NCBI GenBank assembly: GCA_947084925.1
Contig: CAMTUJ010000005.1
Span: forward strand, 23,606 to 87,605
Direction: 5' to 3'
DNA length: 64,000 nucleotides
From: JAGPUQ01 sp947084925
GTDB lineage: Bacteria; Pseudomonadota; Gammaproteobacteria; Pseudomonadales; Porticoccaceae
Shown here: positions 34,285 to 42,454 of the stretch, in pieces
Layout of the letters: the number at the start of each line of letters is the position of its first letter
Numbering within the stretch: position 1 is the first letter of the stretch
The notes under the pieces: model-generated
Database searches by the model: none
Told to the model about the DNA's origin: nothing
The model's input: the letters and a program-made list of their open reading frames with translations, nothing else
Made by a program: the position numbers and the translations under genes

Positions 34285-35175
34285 CTAAAAACGCTTGATA
34301 TGCGGCGCGGCCAGTGCGCGCAGATCGTCCGGAATATTGACGGAACGCCGCGATTCGAAATCGAACAAAGTGCCGGCAGTCTCCACGGTGGCAACCGTCT
34401 CGCGGGCGGCCGCATCCATGAACCAGTGGAAGAAATACTGAATCTTGCCGCGCATTTCGCGCAGCCCGCTGCGTGTGATGATGCCATCGCCGGCGCGCAG
34501 CGGGCGGTGAAACTCGATGTTGTATTCGAGTGCCGCGCTACCGAGCCCGCGCAGCCGCCGGTATTCGGGCGTCAGCCCGTAGTGATGCTGCAAATGGGTG
34601 ACGGCATCGGAACAGCGCGCCATGAAAAAGCGCGGATGCAGTTCGCCCTGGGCATCGCACTCCCAGGGTTCGATGGTGCCGCGCGCGGTATCGAACAGGC
34701 CCAGTTTTTCCGCAGTGGCCCAGTCGCGGGCGGGTGGTTGCGGCAGCGGTTCCCGCGGGCGCAAATCCGCGGGCGTTTCGATGATCAGGGCTTTTGCAGC
34801 GTCGCATACGGCGGCGGGCAATTCGCGCGCGCGACCGTTTGCCCGTTCGGTGCAGGCAAACTCGATGATGAAGCGCGCCGCGATCGCTCCGGTGTCGATG
34901 TTGCGCATCTCGTTGAACGTGGTCAGGCCGTCGCTCGCGAGCGCGAGGATTCCCGTATCGATGGTGAAGCTGTCGCCATTGCGCAGCTCGCGCATGAACA
35001 GCACGCGCTCGGCGCGGTGGCGCAGGCCGGTTCCGGGCGGGAGTTCCAGCAGCGCCTGCAGCGGACCGAGAGTTTCCGCCGAGCGCGCGAGGTAATGCTG
35101 GACGTTCATGTGCGCCATGATGTCGCACTCCCAGGCTTTCACGTTGGCGCGCACCGTGGGCGTCATGGCTCCCAT
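34285..35175 (-). CDS. Acyl-CoA thioesterase, double hot-dog
   Basis: A thioesterase-family protein of about 296 residues with two hot-dog halves: ANVKAWECDIMAHMNVQHYL near the N-terminus and IEPWECDAQGELHPRFFMA in the second half. In both, the ECD motif is the usual catalytic or substrate-binding start. I start at the ATG overlapping the preceding stop (TGATG); the longer frame upstream is not protein-like. It probably hydrolyses an acyl-CoA in the surrounding catabolic region. It is co-transcribed with the small exported protein upstream. Confidence 0.8.
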   Translation of the reverse strand: MGAMTPTVRANVKAWECDIMAHMNVQHYLARSAETLGPLQALLELPPGTGLRHRAERVLFMRELRNGDSFTIDTGILALASDGLTTFNEMRNIDTGAIAARFIIEFACTERANGRARELPAAVCDAAKALIIETPADLRPREPLPQPPARDWATAEKLGLFDTARGTIEPWECDAQGELHPRFFMARCSDAVTHLQHHYGLTPEYRRLRGLGSAALEYNIEFHRPLRAGDGIITRSGLREMRGKIQYFFHWFMDAAARETVATVETAGTLFDFESRRSVNIPDDLRALAAPHIKRF

Positions 35176-35537
35176 CAGTCCGTCTCCGGAGCAGGCTTGG
35201 TCGGGGTGCAGTGCACGTCGATGGTCATGCGATTGATGACTCTCGGAGGATCGTAGTGGAGCGTGCGCTTTTTGCCCGGCGCCAGCTGAAGATGAAAGAC
35301 TTCGGGACGCAACGCGCGCATATCGAAGGTGACGCGGCAACGTGCCTTGCGCGAGTCCTGGCTGGACAACGTCACATAGGTGATCGGACGGACGCCTTCG
35401 ATGGTGCCGGTTTCGGCGGCGATTTTCATATCGCCCCAGTCCGGGTGCAGGTCGATGGGAAAAGTCGCTGCCGCGCCGGGCATCGCGGCGAGTGCAATGG
35501 CGGCGCTTGCAATGGCGGCGCTTGCAATAATTCGCAT
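35175..35537 (-). CDS. Small exported protein of unknown function
   Basis: About 120 residues. I start at MRIIAS, which gives a compact signal peptide (cleavage near GAAATFP); a start 8 codons earlier is possible. The signal region is built from a tandem 15-bp repeat coding for Ile-Ala-Ser-Ala-Ala. The mature part is beta-rich with two cysteines and has no family I recognise. Its stop overlaps the thioesterase start, so it is coupled to that gene. Confidence 0.6.
   Translation of the reverse strand: MRIIASAAIASAAIALAAMPGAAATFPIDLHPDWGDMKIAAETGTIEGVRPITYVTLSSQDSRKARCRVTFDMRALRPEVFHLQLAPGKKRTLHYDPPRVINRMTIDVHCTPTKPAPETD
35494..35523. repeat. 15-bp tandem repeat, two copies
   Basis: Two perfect copies of GCAATGGCGGCGCTT (35494-35508, 35509-35523) followed by a partial third. 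They lie inside the signal-peptide coding region of the small exported protein. Being a multiple of three, gain or loss would change the signal by five residues without a frameshift. Confidence 0.8.
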
Positions 35538-35646
35538 CAGTATCTGCTGTAAGCCGGACACGCCCTGCGCTCCCGCGGTGTTGGAAACCGGGCGCCGGCG
35601 GCGCGCAGCGCGGTTACGAAACGAAGCGCGGCCGGCACCCGGGATA

Positions 35647-36444
35647 TTACCTGCCGTGGTAGACCGGCTCGCGTTTTTCCGCGAATGCCTTGGGACCTTC
35701 CTTGGCGTCCTCGGTCTTGAACACGCGCTCGGCGATCAGCGCCTCGGTACGGAAGGCCTCTTCCCACGACTGGTTGTAGGCGTTGATGACGGCTTCCTTG
35801 GCGGCCTGCACGGCGAGTGGGCCATTGCTGCAAATGAGCTTGGCGTAGCGCTCGGCTTCGGCCATCACCTGGTCGGCCGGCACCACCTTGTTGATCAGGC
35901 CGAAAGCGAGTGCTTCCTGGGCCGTGATCTGACGGCCGGTGAGGATGATGTCCATGGCGTGGCAGTAGGGGATCTGGCGCGGCAGCCGCACGTGGGAGCC
36001 ACCGCCCGGAATGATCCCCCAATGGACTTCGGGCAGACCGAAGCGGGCGTGCTCGGCGGCGATGCGGATGTCCATGCCCTGGATGATCTCGGTGCCGCCG
36101 GCCAGGCAGAAGCCGTTGATGGCGGCGATGATCGGCTTGTAGCAGGTGCTGAAGAAGCGCTGCTGCGGATTGTCGAGAAAGCGCCCGCCGCTGCTGGCGT
36201 CGTGGGTGAGTTTGGTGATGGTTTTCTTGAGGTCGGCGCCCGCGCAGAAGGCTTTGTCGCCCGCGCCGGTGACGATCAGCACGAGGGCTTCCTTGTCCTG
36301 CTTGAAGTCCTCGGTGATCAGTTCCAGATCGGCGAGCATTTCCGGCGTGATGGAGTTCATCTCGCTCGGGCGGTTGAAAGTCAGATAGGCGAGCCTGCCC
36401 TTCTTTTCGTAGAGCAGATCGTCGGCGCTGGCGCGTGGTTGCAC
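35647..36444 (-). CDS. Enoyl-CoA hydratase/isomerase (crotonase family)
   Basis: A crotonase-fold protein of about 265 residues. It has FNRPSEMNSI, ALVLIVTGAGDKAFCAGAD (oxyanion hole) and the INGFCLAGG motif before the catalytic region, with a GLPEVHWGIIPGGGS loop. It adds water to, or isomerises, an enoyl-CoA. I choose the GTG at 36444 because GGAGG lies 5 bases upstream; a TTG six codons earlier reads through this site and is unlikely. It belongs to the acyl-CoA region and is divergent from an SDR gene. Confidence 0.88.
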   Translation of the reverse strand: MQPRASADDLLYEKKGRLAYLTFNRPSEMNSITPEMLADLELITEDFKQDKEALVLIVTGAGDKAFCAGADLKKTITKLTHDASSGGRFLDNPQQRFFSTCYKPIIAAINGFCLAGGTEIIQGMDIRIAAEHARFGLPEVHWGIIPGGGSHVRLPRQIPYCHAMDIILTGRQITAQEALAFGLINKVVPADQVMAEAERYAKLICSNGPLAVQAAKEAVINAYNQSWEEAFRTEALIAERVFKTEDAKEGPKAFAEKREPVYHGR

Positions 36445-36458
36445 GGAATCCTCCAGTT

Positions 36459-36489
36459 GCAAAGTGAATCAGGGGCAAAGTGAATCAGG
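36459..36489. repeat. 15-bp direct repeat upstream of crotonase gene
   Basis: Two perfect copies of GCAAAGTGAATCAGG, at 36459-36473 and 36475-36489, spaced one base apart. They lie just upstream of the preferred crotonase start and within its leader, so they could be a binding site or a small duplication. Confidence 0.7.
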
Positions 36490-36645
36490 CGAGGCGCATC
36501 CACCCCGCGTCAAGGGCTTGCCATGATACGGCAAAGCCGGCGTCGGTCGAGTCGTCGGGTTGACACCCGGGGGTCGGCGCGTAAGCTGCGGGAACACGAT
36601 AACTGTCGCGCGCCGCAGGGCGCGCCAACATTCCGGGGTGACGAG

Positions 36646-37413
36646 ATGGCGGGAGATCTGCAAGACAAGGTGGCACTGATTACCGGTTCGGGTTCCGGCA
36701 TCGGCCGGCAGGCCGCGCTGATTTTTGCCCGCGAAGGCGCCCGGGTGGTGGTGTCCGACGTCAACGTCAAAGGGGGTGAAGAGACCGTCGAGCTGGTCCG
36801 CCAGGCCGGCGGGCAGGCCGCCTTTGTGCGCTGCGATGTCGCCAGGGGACCCGAGGTGGAAGCCCTGGTGGCCGGCGCGGTCGCCGCGTTCGGGCGCCTC
36901 GATGTGGCTTTCAACAATGCCGGCGTCGAGGGTGACACGCGCGCCACCACCATTACCTGCACCGAGGAAAATTTCGACCTCAACATCAATGTGAACCTCA
37001 AGGGCGTGTGGTGGTGCATGAAGTACGAGATCGAGCAGTTCCTGCGCCAGGGCTCGCCGGGCGCCATCGTCAACACCTCGTCGCTCGCGGGGTTGGTGGG
37101 CGTGCCGCGCGGCAATGCCTATGTCGCCGCCAAGCACGGCGTGATCGGCCTCACCAAGACCGCCGCGCTGGAGTTCGCCCGGCAGGACATCCGGGTGAAT
37201 GCGGTGTGTCCGGGCGCCATCGAGACGCCGATGCTGAACCGCATCGTCGGCGGTTCCGAGAAAGGTTACGAGATGATGCGCAAGATGGAGCCGGTCGGGC
37301 GCCTGGGCAAACCGGGTGAAATCGCCGAAGCCGTGGCCTGGCTGTGCTCGGACCGCGCCTCCTTTGTCACCGGCCTTGCCATGTCGGTGGACGGCGGCTC
37401 CTTCGCCCAATAA
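36646..37413 (+). CDS. SDR-family oxidoreductase
   Basis: A 255-residue classical SDR with TGSGSGIG, VSDVNVKGG (NAD preference by the Asp), FNNAG, a Ser in NTSSLAG and the active-site YVAAKHG. The ending VDGGSFAQ is typical of the glucose-1-dehydrogenase-like group. I start at the ATG giving MAGDLQDKVAL. It is strikingly similar to the SDR at 38762, with a CoA-transferase between them, so a duplicated pair in one pathway is likely. The substrate is unknown. Confidence 0.87.
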   Translation: MAGDLQDKVALITGSGSGIGRQAALIFAREGARVVVSDVNVKGGEETVELVRQAGGQAAFVRCDVARGPEVEALVAGAVAAFGRLDVAFNNAGVEGDTRATTITCTEENFDLNINVNLKGVWWCMKYEIEQFLRQGSPGAIVNTSSLAGLVGVPRGNAYVAAKHGVIGLTKTAALEFARQDIRVNAVCPGAIETPMLNRIVGGSEKGYEMMRKMEPVGRLGKPGEIAEAVAWLCSDRASFVTGLAMSVDGGSFAQ

Positions 37414-37481
37414 GTGGCGTTGCAGAATACAGGTACACCAACGCGGCACCTTCCTGATAACGATAATCCGAGGACTGCACC

Positions 37482-38720
37482 ATGAAACATGTATTGGATG
37501 GCTACAAGATACTGGATCTGACGCAATTTCTGGCCGGGCCCGCGGCGACCCGGGTGATGGTCGAAGCGGGCGCGGAGGTCATCAAGGTGGAGTGGCCGAC
37601 GGGCGATCCCAGCCGCCGCTTTCCATTTATCGGCAAGGACGGCCGCAGCGCCTACTACGTCCAGCAGAACCGTGGCAAGCGCAGTGTCGCGCTCGATCTC
37701 AAATCCTCCGAGGCCATCGCCATCGTCAAGGATCTCGCCAAAGAGTGCGACGTGGTGATCGAGAATTTCGCGCCCGGCGTGATGGAGCGGCTTGGCCTGG
37801 GCTACGAAGCCATCAAGGCGGTGCATCCCAAAATTATCATGTGTTCGATATCCGCCTTTGGCCAGACTGGCCCACTGGCGCAACTGCCGGGATTCGACAA
37901 CATCGGCCAGGCCTATTCCGGCATCACCAGTATGATCGGTGACCCCGACAAGCCGCCGGCGTTTCCGATGGCGGCGATTGGCGATGTCAGCACCGGCGTG
38001 CACGCGGCCTGCGCCATCGCCTTTGCGCTGCTGTACCGGGAACGCACCGGCAAGGGGCAGTGGCTCGACGTGTCGCTGCTCGACAGCTACTTCCACTACC
38101 ACGAAGTCAATGTGCAGGCCTGGTCGTGCAGCAAAGGTGAAATCAAACCGACCCGTTCGGGTTCGCATCACTATGCGGTGTCGCCCGCCGGGGTGTTCAA
38201 AGGCAAGACCAGCCCGATCTTCATCCTGCCGGCGGCGCCGCAGATGTGGGTGAACCTGTGCGAGTTGATGGGGCGCGCCGATCTGGTCACGGATCCGCGC
38301 TTTGTCGACAATGGCGCCCGCGCCAAAAATCAGAAGGAGCTGATCGCCATCATCGAGGGCTGGCTGCAGGCGCAGGAGAGCGACGCCAAGACCATCAAGA
38401 TGCTCGAAGACGCGCGTATTCCGGTGGCGCCCATTCTGAGTGTCGAGGAAGCCTGCCAGCATCCCCATCTGATCGAACGCGAAACCGTGCGGTCGATCTA
38501 CGACCGCACGCTGGGCAATTTCCTGGCGCCGGGTATGCCGCTGCGGTTTTCCGAGTTCCCCGGTCATCTCGATCTCGAAGCGCCCTACGTCGGTGAGCAC
38601 AATGCGGCGGTGCTCGGCGAATACCTGGGGTATTCCAGTGCGCGCATCGATGATCTGGTGAAGCGCGGTGTGCTGCACAGCGAACCGATTCCCGTGCAGG
38701 TGGCGGCACGCACGCACTGA
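37482..38720 (+). CDS. CaiB/BaiF-family CoA-transferase
   Basis: A 412-residue family III CoA-transferase. It shows LDLTQFLAGPAATRVMVEAGAEVIKVE at its start (split by length), YYVQQNRGKRSVALDL, and the catalytic Asp in MAAIGDVSTGVHAA. It would move CoA onto a carboxylic acid to open its degradation. GAGGA lies 7 bases upstream of the ATG. Two near-identical SDRs flank it on the same strand, so the three genes probably form an operon. Confidence 0.9.
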   Translation: MKHVLDGYKILDLTQFLAGPAATRVMVEAGAEVIKVEWPTGDPSRRFPFIGKDGRSAYYVQQNRGKRSVALDLKSSEAIAIVKDLAKECDVVIENFAPGVMERLGLGYEAIKAVHPKIIMCSISAFGQTGPLAQLPGFDNIGQAYSGITSMIGDPDKPPAFPMAAIGDVSTGVHAACAIAFALLYRERTGKGQWLDVSLLDSYFHYHEVNVQAWSCSKGEIKPTRSGSHHYAVSPAGVFKGKTSPIFILPAAPQMWVNLCELMGRADLVTDPRFVDNGARAKNQKELIAIIEGWLQAQESDAKTIKMLEDARIPVAPILSVEEACQHPHLIERETVRSIYDRTLGNFLAPGMPLRFSEFPGHLDLEAPYVGEHNAAVLGEYLGYSSARIDDLVKRGVLHSEPIPVQVAARTH

Positions 38721-38761
38721 ACCAACGTTGATTTTTCAATCACCAACCACAGGAGTAAAGC

Positions 38762-39526
38762 ATGGCAGGCACAGTACAAGGCAAGGTCGCGCTGGTAACC
38801 GGCGCGGCGGGCGGCATCGGGCGAGCGGCGGCACAGATTTTTGCGCGCGAAGGCGCCAGGGTAGTAATTTCCGACCTTCAGGAAGCGGCCGGCGCGGAGA
38901 CGGTGAAGCTGATTCGCGACGCCGGTGGGGATGCGACTTTCGTGCGCTGCGATGTCTCCAGAAGCGCCGACGTTGAAGCCCTCGTAAAGGCCACGGTCAC
39001 CCAGTACGGCAGGCTGGATTGCGCCTACAACAACGCCGGTGTCGAAGGCGCCTGGACGCGCATTCACGAATGCACCGAAGAAAATTTCGACTTCAACTAC
39101 AACGTCAATCTGAAAGGCGTGTTTCTCTGTCTGAAATATCAGATCCGGCAATTTCTGGAGCAGGGTGGTCCCGGCGCCATCGTCAGCACCGCGTCGATCG
39201 CCGGTCTGGTCGGCTCGAAAAACGCCGGCGCCTATGTGGCCGCCAAGCACGGCGTGGTCGGCCTGACCAAGACCGCGGCGCTGGAATATGCCACCAAGGG
39301 GATTCGCGTCAATGCAGTCTGCCCCGGCGTCATCCGCACGCCCATGCTGGAGCGCATGTTCGCCACCAACCCGAAGCTGGAGCAGGCGATGATCGGCTTC
39401 GAGCCCATCGGCCGGTTCGGCGCGCCGTCCGAAATCGGCGAGGCGGCGGTGTGGTTGTGCTCGGAGCAGGCGTCCTTTGTCACTGGTCACGCAATGGTGG
39501 TGGACGGTGGTGCCATCGCCTGCTAG
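38762..39526 (+). CDS. SDR-family oxidoreductase, paralogue of 36646 gene
   Basis: A 254-residue SDR with TGAAGGIG, VISDLQEAAG, YNNAG, a Ser in STASIAG, YVAAKHG and the end VVDGGAIAC. Blocks such as ARVVxSD, ENFDxNxNVNLKGV and GLTKTAALE match the upstream SDR closely. AGGAG is 6 bases before the ATG. It may catalyse a consecutive oxidation on the same substrate as its paralogue. Confidence 0.87.
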   Translation: MAGTVQGKVALVTGAAGGIGRAAAQIFAREGARVVISDLQEAAGAETVKLIRDAGGDATFVRCDVSRSADVEALVKATVTQYGRLDCAYNNAGVEGAWTRIHECTEENFDFNYNVNLKGVFLCLKYQIRQFLEQGGPGAIVSTASIAGLVGSKNAGAYVAAKHGVVGLTKTAALEYATKGIRVNAVCPGVIRTPMLERMFATNPKLEQAMIGFEPIGRFGAPSEIGEAAVWLCSEQASFVTGHAMVVDGGAIAC

Positions 39527-39640
39527 CGTACCGCGGCTCGGTTTTACCACTATCGTTCCGCGGGTCACCGGCCGGCGGGATAAACTTAACTAGACATTGT
39601 CGGACCACCGAGCGGCGGTTCGATAACAGGGGAGAAGACA

Positions 39641-40855
39641 ATGGAAGTAGGCGTATTTTCGATGCCGACCATCGGCCCGCGGGCCGAGATTGAAAAGGGC
39701 ATGGCCGGTGTGCGCACCGATCTGTACCAGACCATGCTCAAGAATCTGGCGGAGCAGGCCCGATACCTCGATGAAACCGGCTATTACGGTTTCGGCTTTA
39801 CCGAGCACCACTTCCACATCGAAGGCGAGGAGGTGTCCACCAACCCCATCATGCTCGACCTTTATCTGGGTCAACACACCAAGCGCCTGAGAGTCGGACA
39901 GTTGGGCAATGTACTGCCCTCGCAGCACCCCATACGGGTGGCGGAGGACATCGCGATTCTCGACCAGATGACCCAGGGCCGCGCGTTCGCCGGCTTTGCC
40001 CGCGGCTATCAGTCGCGCTGGGTGAACGTGATCGGTCAGCGGTTCGAGGCGCTGCGGCAGAATAGCGGTGCTGACGCCCAGCTTTACGAGGATACCAAGC
40101 GCGAACTCTACGAAGAGCACTTCGAGATCATCATGAAGGCGTGGAGCAACGACACCTTCTCCCACCAGGGCAAGTATTGGCAGATTCCGCCGCCGGATAT
40201 CTACTGGCCCGCGCATGAAGTGAGCGCCGAATTTGGCCAAGGGATCGACGCCAACGGCATCATCCGCGAAATCGGCATCGCGCCCAAGACTTACAACAAA
40301 CGCATTCCCGATCTGTTTCAGCCCTTCTCCTTTTCGGAGAAAACCATCCGCTGGGCGATGCGCCACAATGTGTCGCCCATCTCCATCATCGCGGGCGACA
40401 TGGAAGCGGCCAAGGGCCAGTTCCGCGCCGCGCAGGAGGAGCTGGAGAAAACCACCGGCAAATCCCAGAAGTTCGGCGCCAGAATGGGCATCACGCGGGA
40501 AATCGTTTGCGCCGATACCGATGCGGAAGCCCGGGCACTGGCCATGGATGCGGGCACCTTCCTGTGGTGCAAGTTCTTTCAGCCGTTCGGTTTCAACGCC
40601 GCGATCACGCTGCCCGGCGAAGATCCGATGACGGTGCAGAACGATTTCGATTCCCTGGTCGAACGCGGGCTGGTTATCTACGGTAGTCCGGACACGGTCA
40701 AGCGCAAGCTGGAAGCCCTGTTCAAGGAGCTTCCCGTCGATTATTTCTGGATGATGAACTACAACGAACTGTTGCCCCAGAAGCCGATGATGCGCCATCT
40801 GGAGCTGATGGCGAAACATGTCTGGCCGCACTTCACCGACAAGATCAAGGCTTGA
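39641..40855 (+). CDS. LLM-class flavin-dependent oxidoreductase
   Basis: A 404-residue luciferase-like monooxygenase. Typical features: EVGVFSMPTIGPR opening strand, FGFTEHHFH (family His), RLRVGQLGNVLPSQHPIRVAEDIAILDQMTQGRAFAG-type core (split here by length) and a C-terminal VYGSPDTVKRKLE-like motif reading IYGSPDTVKRKLE. It uses reduced flavin and O2, and could oxidise ketones or open rings. GGAG is 6 bases upstream. The gene ends at a clear terminator. Confidence 0.88.
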   Translation: MEVGVFSMPTIGPRAEIEKGMAGVRTDLYQTMLKNLAEQARYLDETGYYGFGFTEHHFHIEGEEVSTNPIMLDLYLGQHTKRLRVGQLGNVLPSQHPIRVAEDIAILDQMTQGRAFAGFARGYQSRWVNVIGQRFEALRQNSGADAQLYEDTKRELYEEHFEIIMKAWSNDTFSHQGKYWQIPPPDIYWPAHEVSAEFGQGIDANGIIREIGIAPKTYNKRIPDLFQPFSFSEKTIRWAMRHNVSPISIIAGDMEAAKGQFRAAQEELEKTTGKSQKFGARMGITREIVCADTDAEARALAMDAGTFLWCKFFQPFGFNAAITLPGEDPMTVQNDFDSLVERGLVIYGSPDTVKRKLEALFKELPVDYFWMMNYNELLPQKPMMRHLELMAKHVWPHFTDKIKA

Positions 40856-40879
40856 TCGGCCCGGTCATCCAAGGTCACG

Positions 40880-40904
40880 AGCCCCGCCCTGGCGGGGCTT
40901 TTTT
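40880..40904 (+). terminator. Rho-independent terminator
   Basis: AGCCCCGCC (40880-40888) pairs with GGCGGGGCT (40891-40899), followed by a run of six T. It ends the SDR/CoA-transferase/LLM transcription unit. Confidence 0.85.
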
Positions 40905-40950
40905 ATCCCCGGTCCGGTCGCGGATAGACATGGACCGGGGTTGAATTATG

Positions 40951-40962
40951 GCAATCGATTGC
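40951..40962. promoter_or_regulatory. Perfect 12-bp palindrome, possible operator
   Basis: GCAATCGATTGC reads the same on both strands and sits 142 bp upstream of the first amidohydrolase gene, in a short AT-richer stretch (TTGAATTATG before, ATAGATTG after). It could be an operator for a dimeric regulator. No regulator gene is adjacent. Confidence 0.35.
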
Positions 40963-41103
40963 ATAGATTGGCGCCGTGGCTAACGAGCGGTAACCGCGGT
41001 TGCTGTTCGGTAACGCGGGGCGTGAATATTGCGTCAGCGTCCTTTACTTCCACTCATCAACTGAACCCGTCATCTGGCGGTCCCATACCACGGAGTAAGC
41101 ACC

Positions 41104-42249
41104 ATGAGCAGCTTGGGTTTTGGCCTGATTTCCGCCGACTCGCACATCGTCGAACCCGGCAACTGCTACACCGATTACATCGATCCCAAGTTCCGCGATC
41201 GCGCCCCCACCATCCAGCGCGATGCCACCGGCAACGATATCTATGTCATTCCCGGCATGACCTCCACCATCCCGCTGGGCCTGGTCGCCGCCGCCGGCCT
41301 GTCGCCGGAAGAGCTGGCGGCGCGCCGTCAGGGCTGTACCTTCGACCAGCTCCACAAGAGCGGTTACGACGCCAAATACCGCGTCGCCGATCAGGATCGC
41401 GACGGCGTGGTCGCGGAAATCATCTACCCCTCCGTGGGCATGGCGCTGTGCAACCACCCCGATTTCGCCTACAAGACCGCCTGCTTCCATGCCTACAACG
41501 AGTGGCTGGCCAACTATCTGACCGGCGCGCCGGCGGGGCGTTTGTTCGGGCTCGGGCAGACCTCGTGCGAGAGTGTCGAGCAGACCCTCAAGGACATGCA
41601 GGACTGCAAGAAAAAGGGTTTTGTCGGCATCATGATGCCGGGCAACCCCCAGCACAAAGACTACGACGACCCCATGTATGACGCCCTTTGGGAATGCGCC
41701 GCCGACCTGGGTCTGCCGCTGTCGTTCCACATCCTGACCTCCAAAGGCGGCAGCGTGGAGAACGTGCTCGAAGCGCGCGGCAACAAGATCAACGGGTTCC
41801 TCAACATCATCCGCGGTGTGCAGGATGTGCTTGGCCTGTTTGTGCTGGGCGGCGTGTTCGAGCGCTTCCCGAAACTGAAGTTCATCGCCGCCGAAGCCGA
41901 TGCCGGCTGGCTGCCCCACTATGCCTACCGCATGGATCACGCCTACAGCCGCCATGGCCTCTGGCTCGGCGGCGGCAAGAACCTGGCGAAAATGCCCAGC
42001 GACTACATCAACAGCAATGTCTGGCTGACCTTCCAGGACGACTGGGTCGCATTCCGGGTCGCCAATCTGATGAATCCCAAGCGGCTGGTGTGGGCCAACG
42101 ACTTCCCCCACAGCGATGCCACCTGGCCCTGGTCGCAGGAGTTGCTGGAGAAGCACGCTGCCGGCCTGTCCCAGGAGCAGATGCGCTGGATCATGCGGGA
42201 AAACATCATCGAGTGTTACAACCTGCCGGTGGACAAGATTCCGGCATAA
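41104..42249 (+). CDS. Amidohydrolase-2 family metal-dependent hydrolase
   Basis: A 381-residue TIM-barrel hydrolase or decarboxylase of the amidohydrolase-2 (ACMSD-like) family. The N-terminal SADSHIVEP replaces the common HxH with DxH, as in many members. A mid-barrel His lies in LSFHILTSKG, and NDFPHSDATWPWS carries the late metal-binding Asp/His. GGAG is 8 bases before the ATG. A second paralogue follows at 42455. The family includes decarboxylases and ring-opening enzymes; this substrate is unknown. Confidence 0.85.
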   Translation: MSSLGFGLISADSHIVEPGNCYTDYIDPKFRDRAPTIQRDATGNDIYVIPGMTSTIPLGLVAAAGLSPEELAARRQGCTFDQLHKSGYDAKYRVADQDRDGVVAEIIYPSVGMALCNHPDFAYKTACFHAYNEWLANYLTGAPAGRLFGLGQTSCESVEQTLKDMQDCKKKGFVGIMMPGNPQHKDYDDPMYDALWECAADLGLPLSFHILTSKGGSVENVLEARGNKINGFLNIIRGVQDVLGLFVLGGVFERFPKLKFIAAEADAGWLPHYAYRMDHAYSRHGLWLGGGKNLAKMPSDYINSNVWLTFQDDWVAFRVANLMNPKRLVWANDFPHSDATWPWSQELLEKHAAGLSQEQMRWIMRENIIECYNLPVDKIPA

Positions 42250-42260
42250 GCGGGCAAGAA

Positions 42261-42286
42261 AAACCGGGGGCTCAGGCCCCCGGTTT
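42261..42286 (+). terminator. Stem-loop terminator
   Basis: An 11-bp perfect stem (AAACCGGGGGC, 42261-42271, with its complement at 42276-42286) and a TCAG loop, 12 bp after the amidohydrolase stop. The following T-run is weak (GTTATT), so termination may be partial. Confidence 0.65.
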
Positions 42287-42454
42287 GTTATTACAGCGCG
42301 CTACCCCGCCGTGTTTGCCCGGTCCGCGCGCCGGCCGCGGACGACAGGAAATACCGATCACAAAAAACGCTGCCCGCAAAAAAGCAGACCATAAGAAACG
42401 CCGACTCCCGTCCGGAAAATTTCCGGCGCGGAACGTCGCCAGAGGAAAAACACG

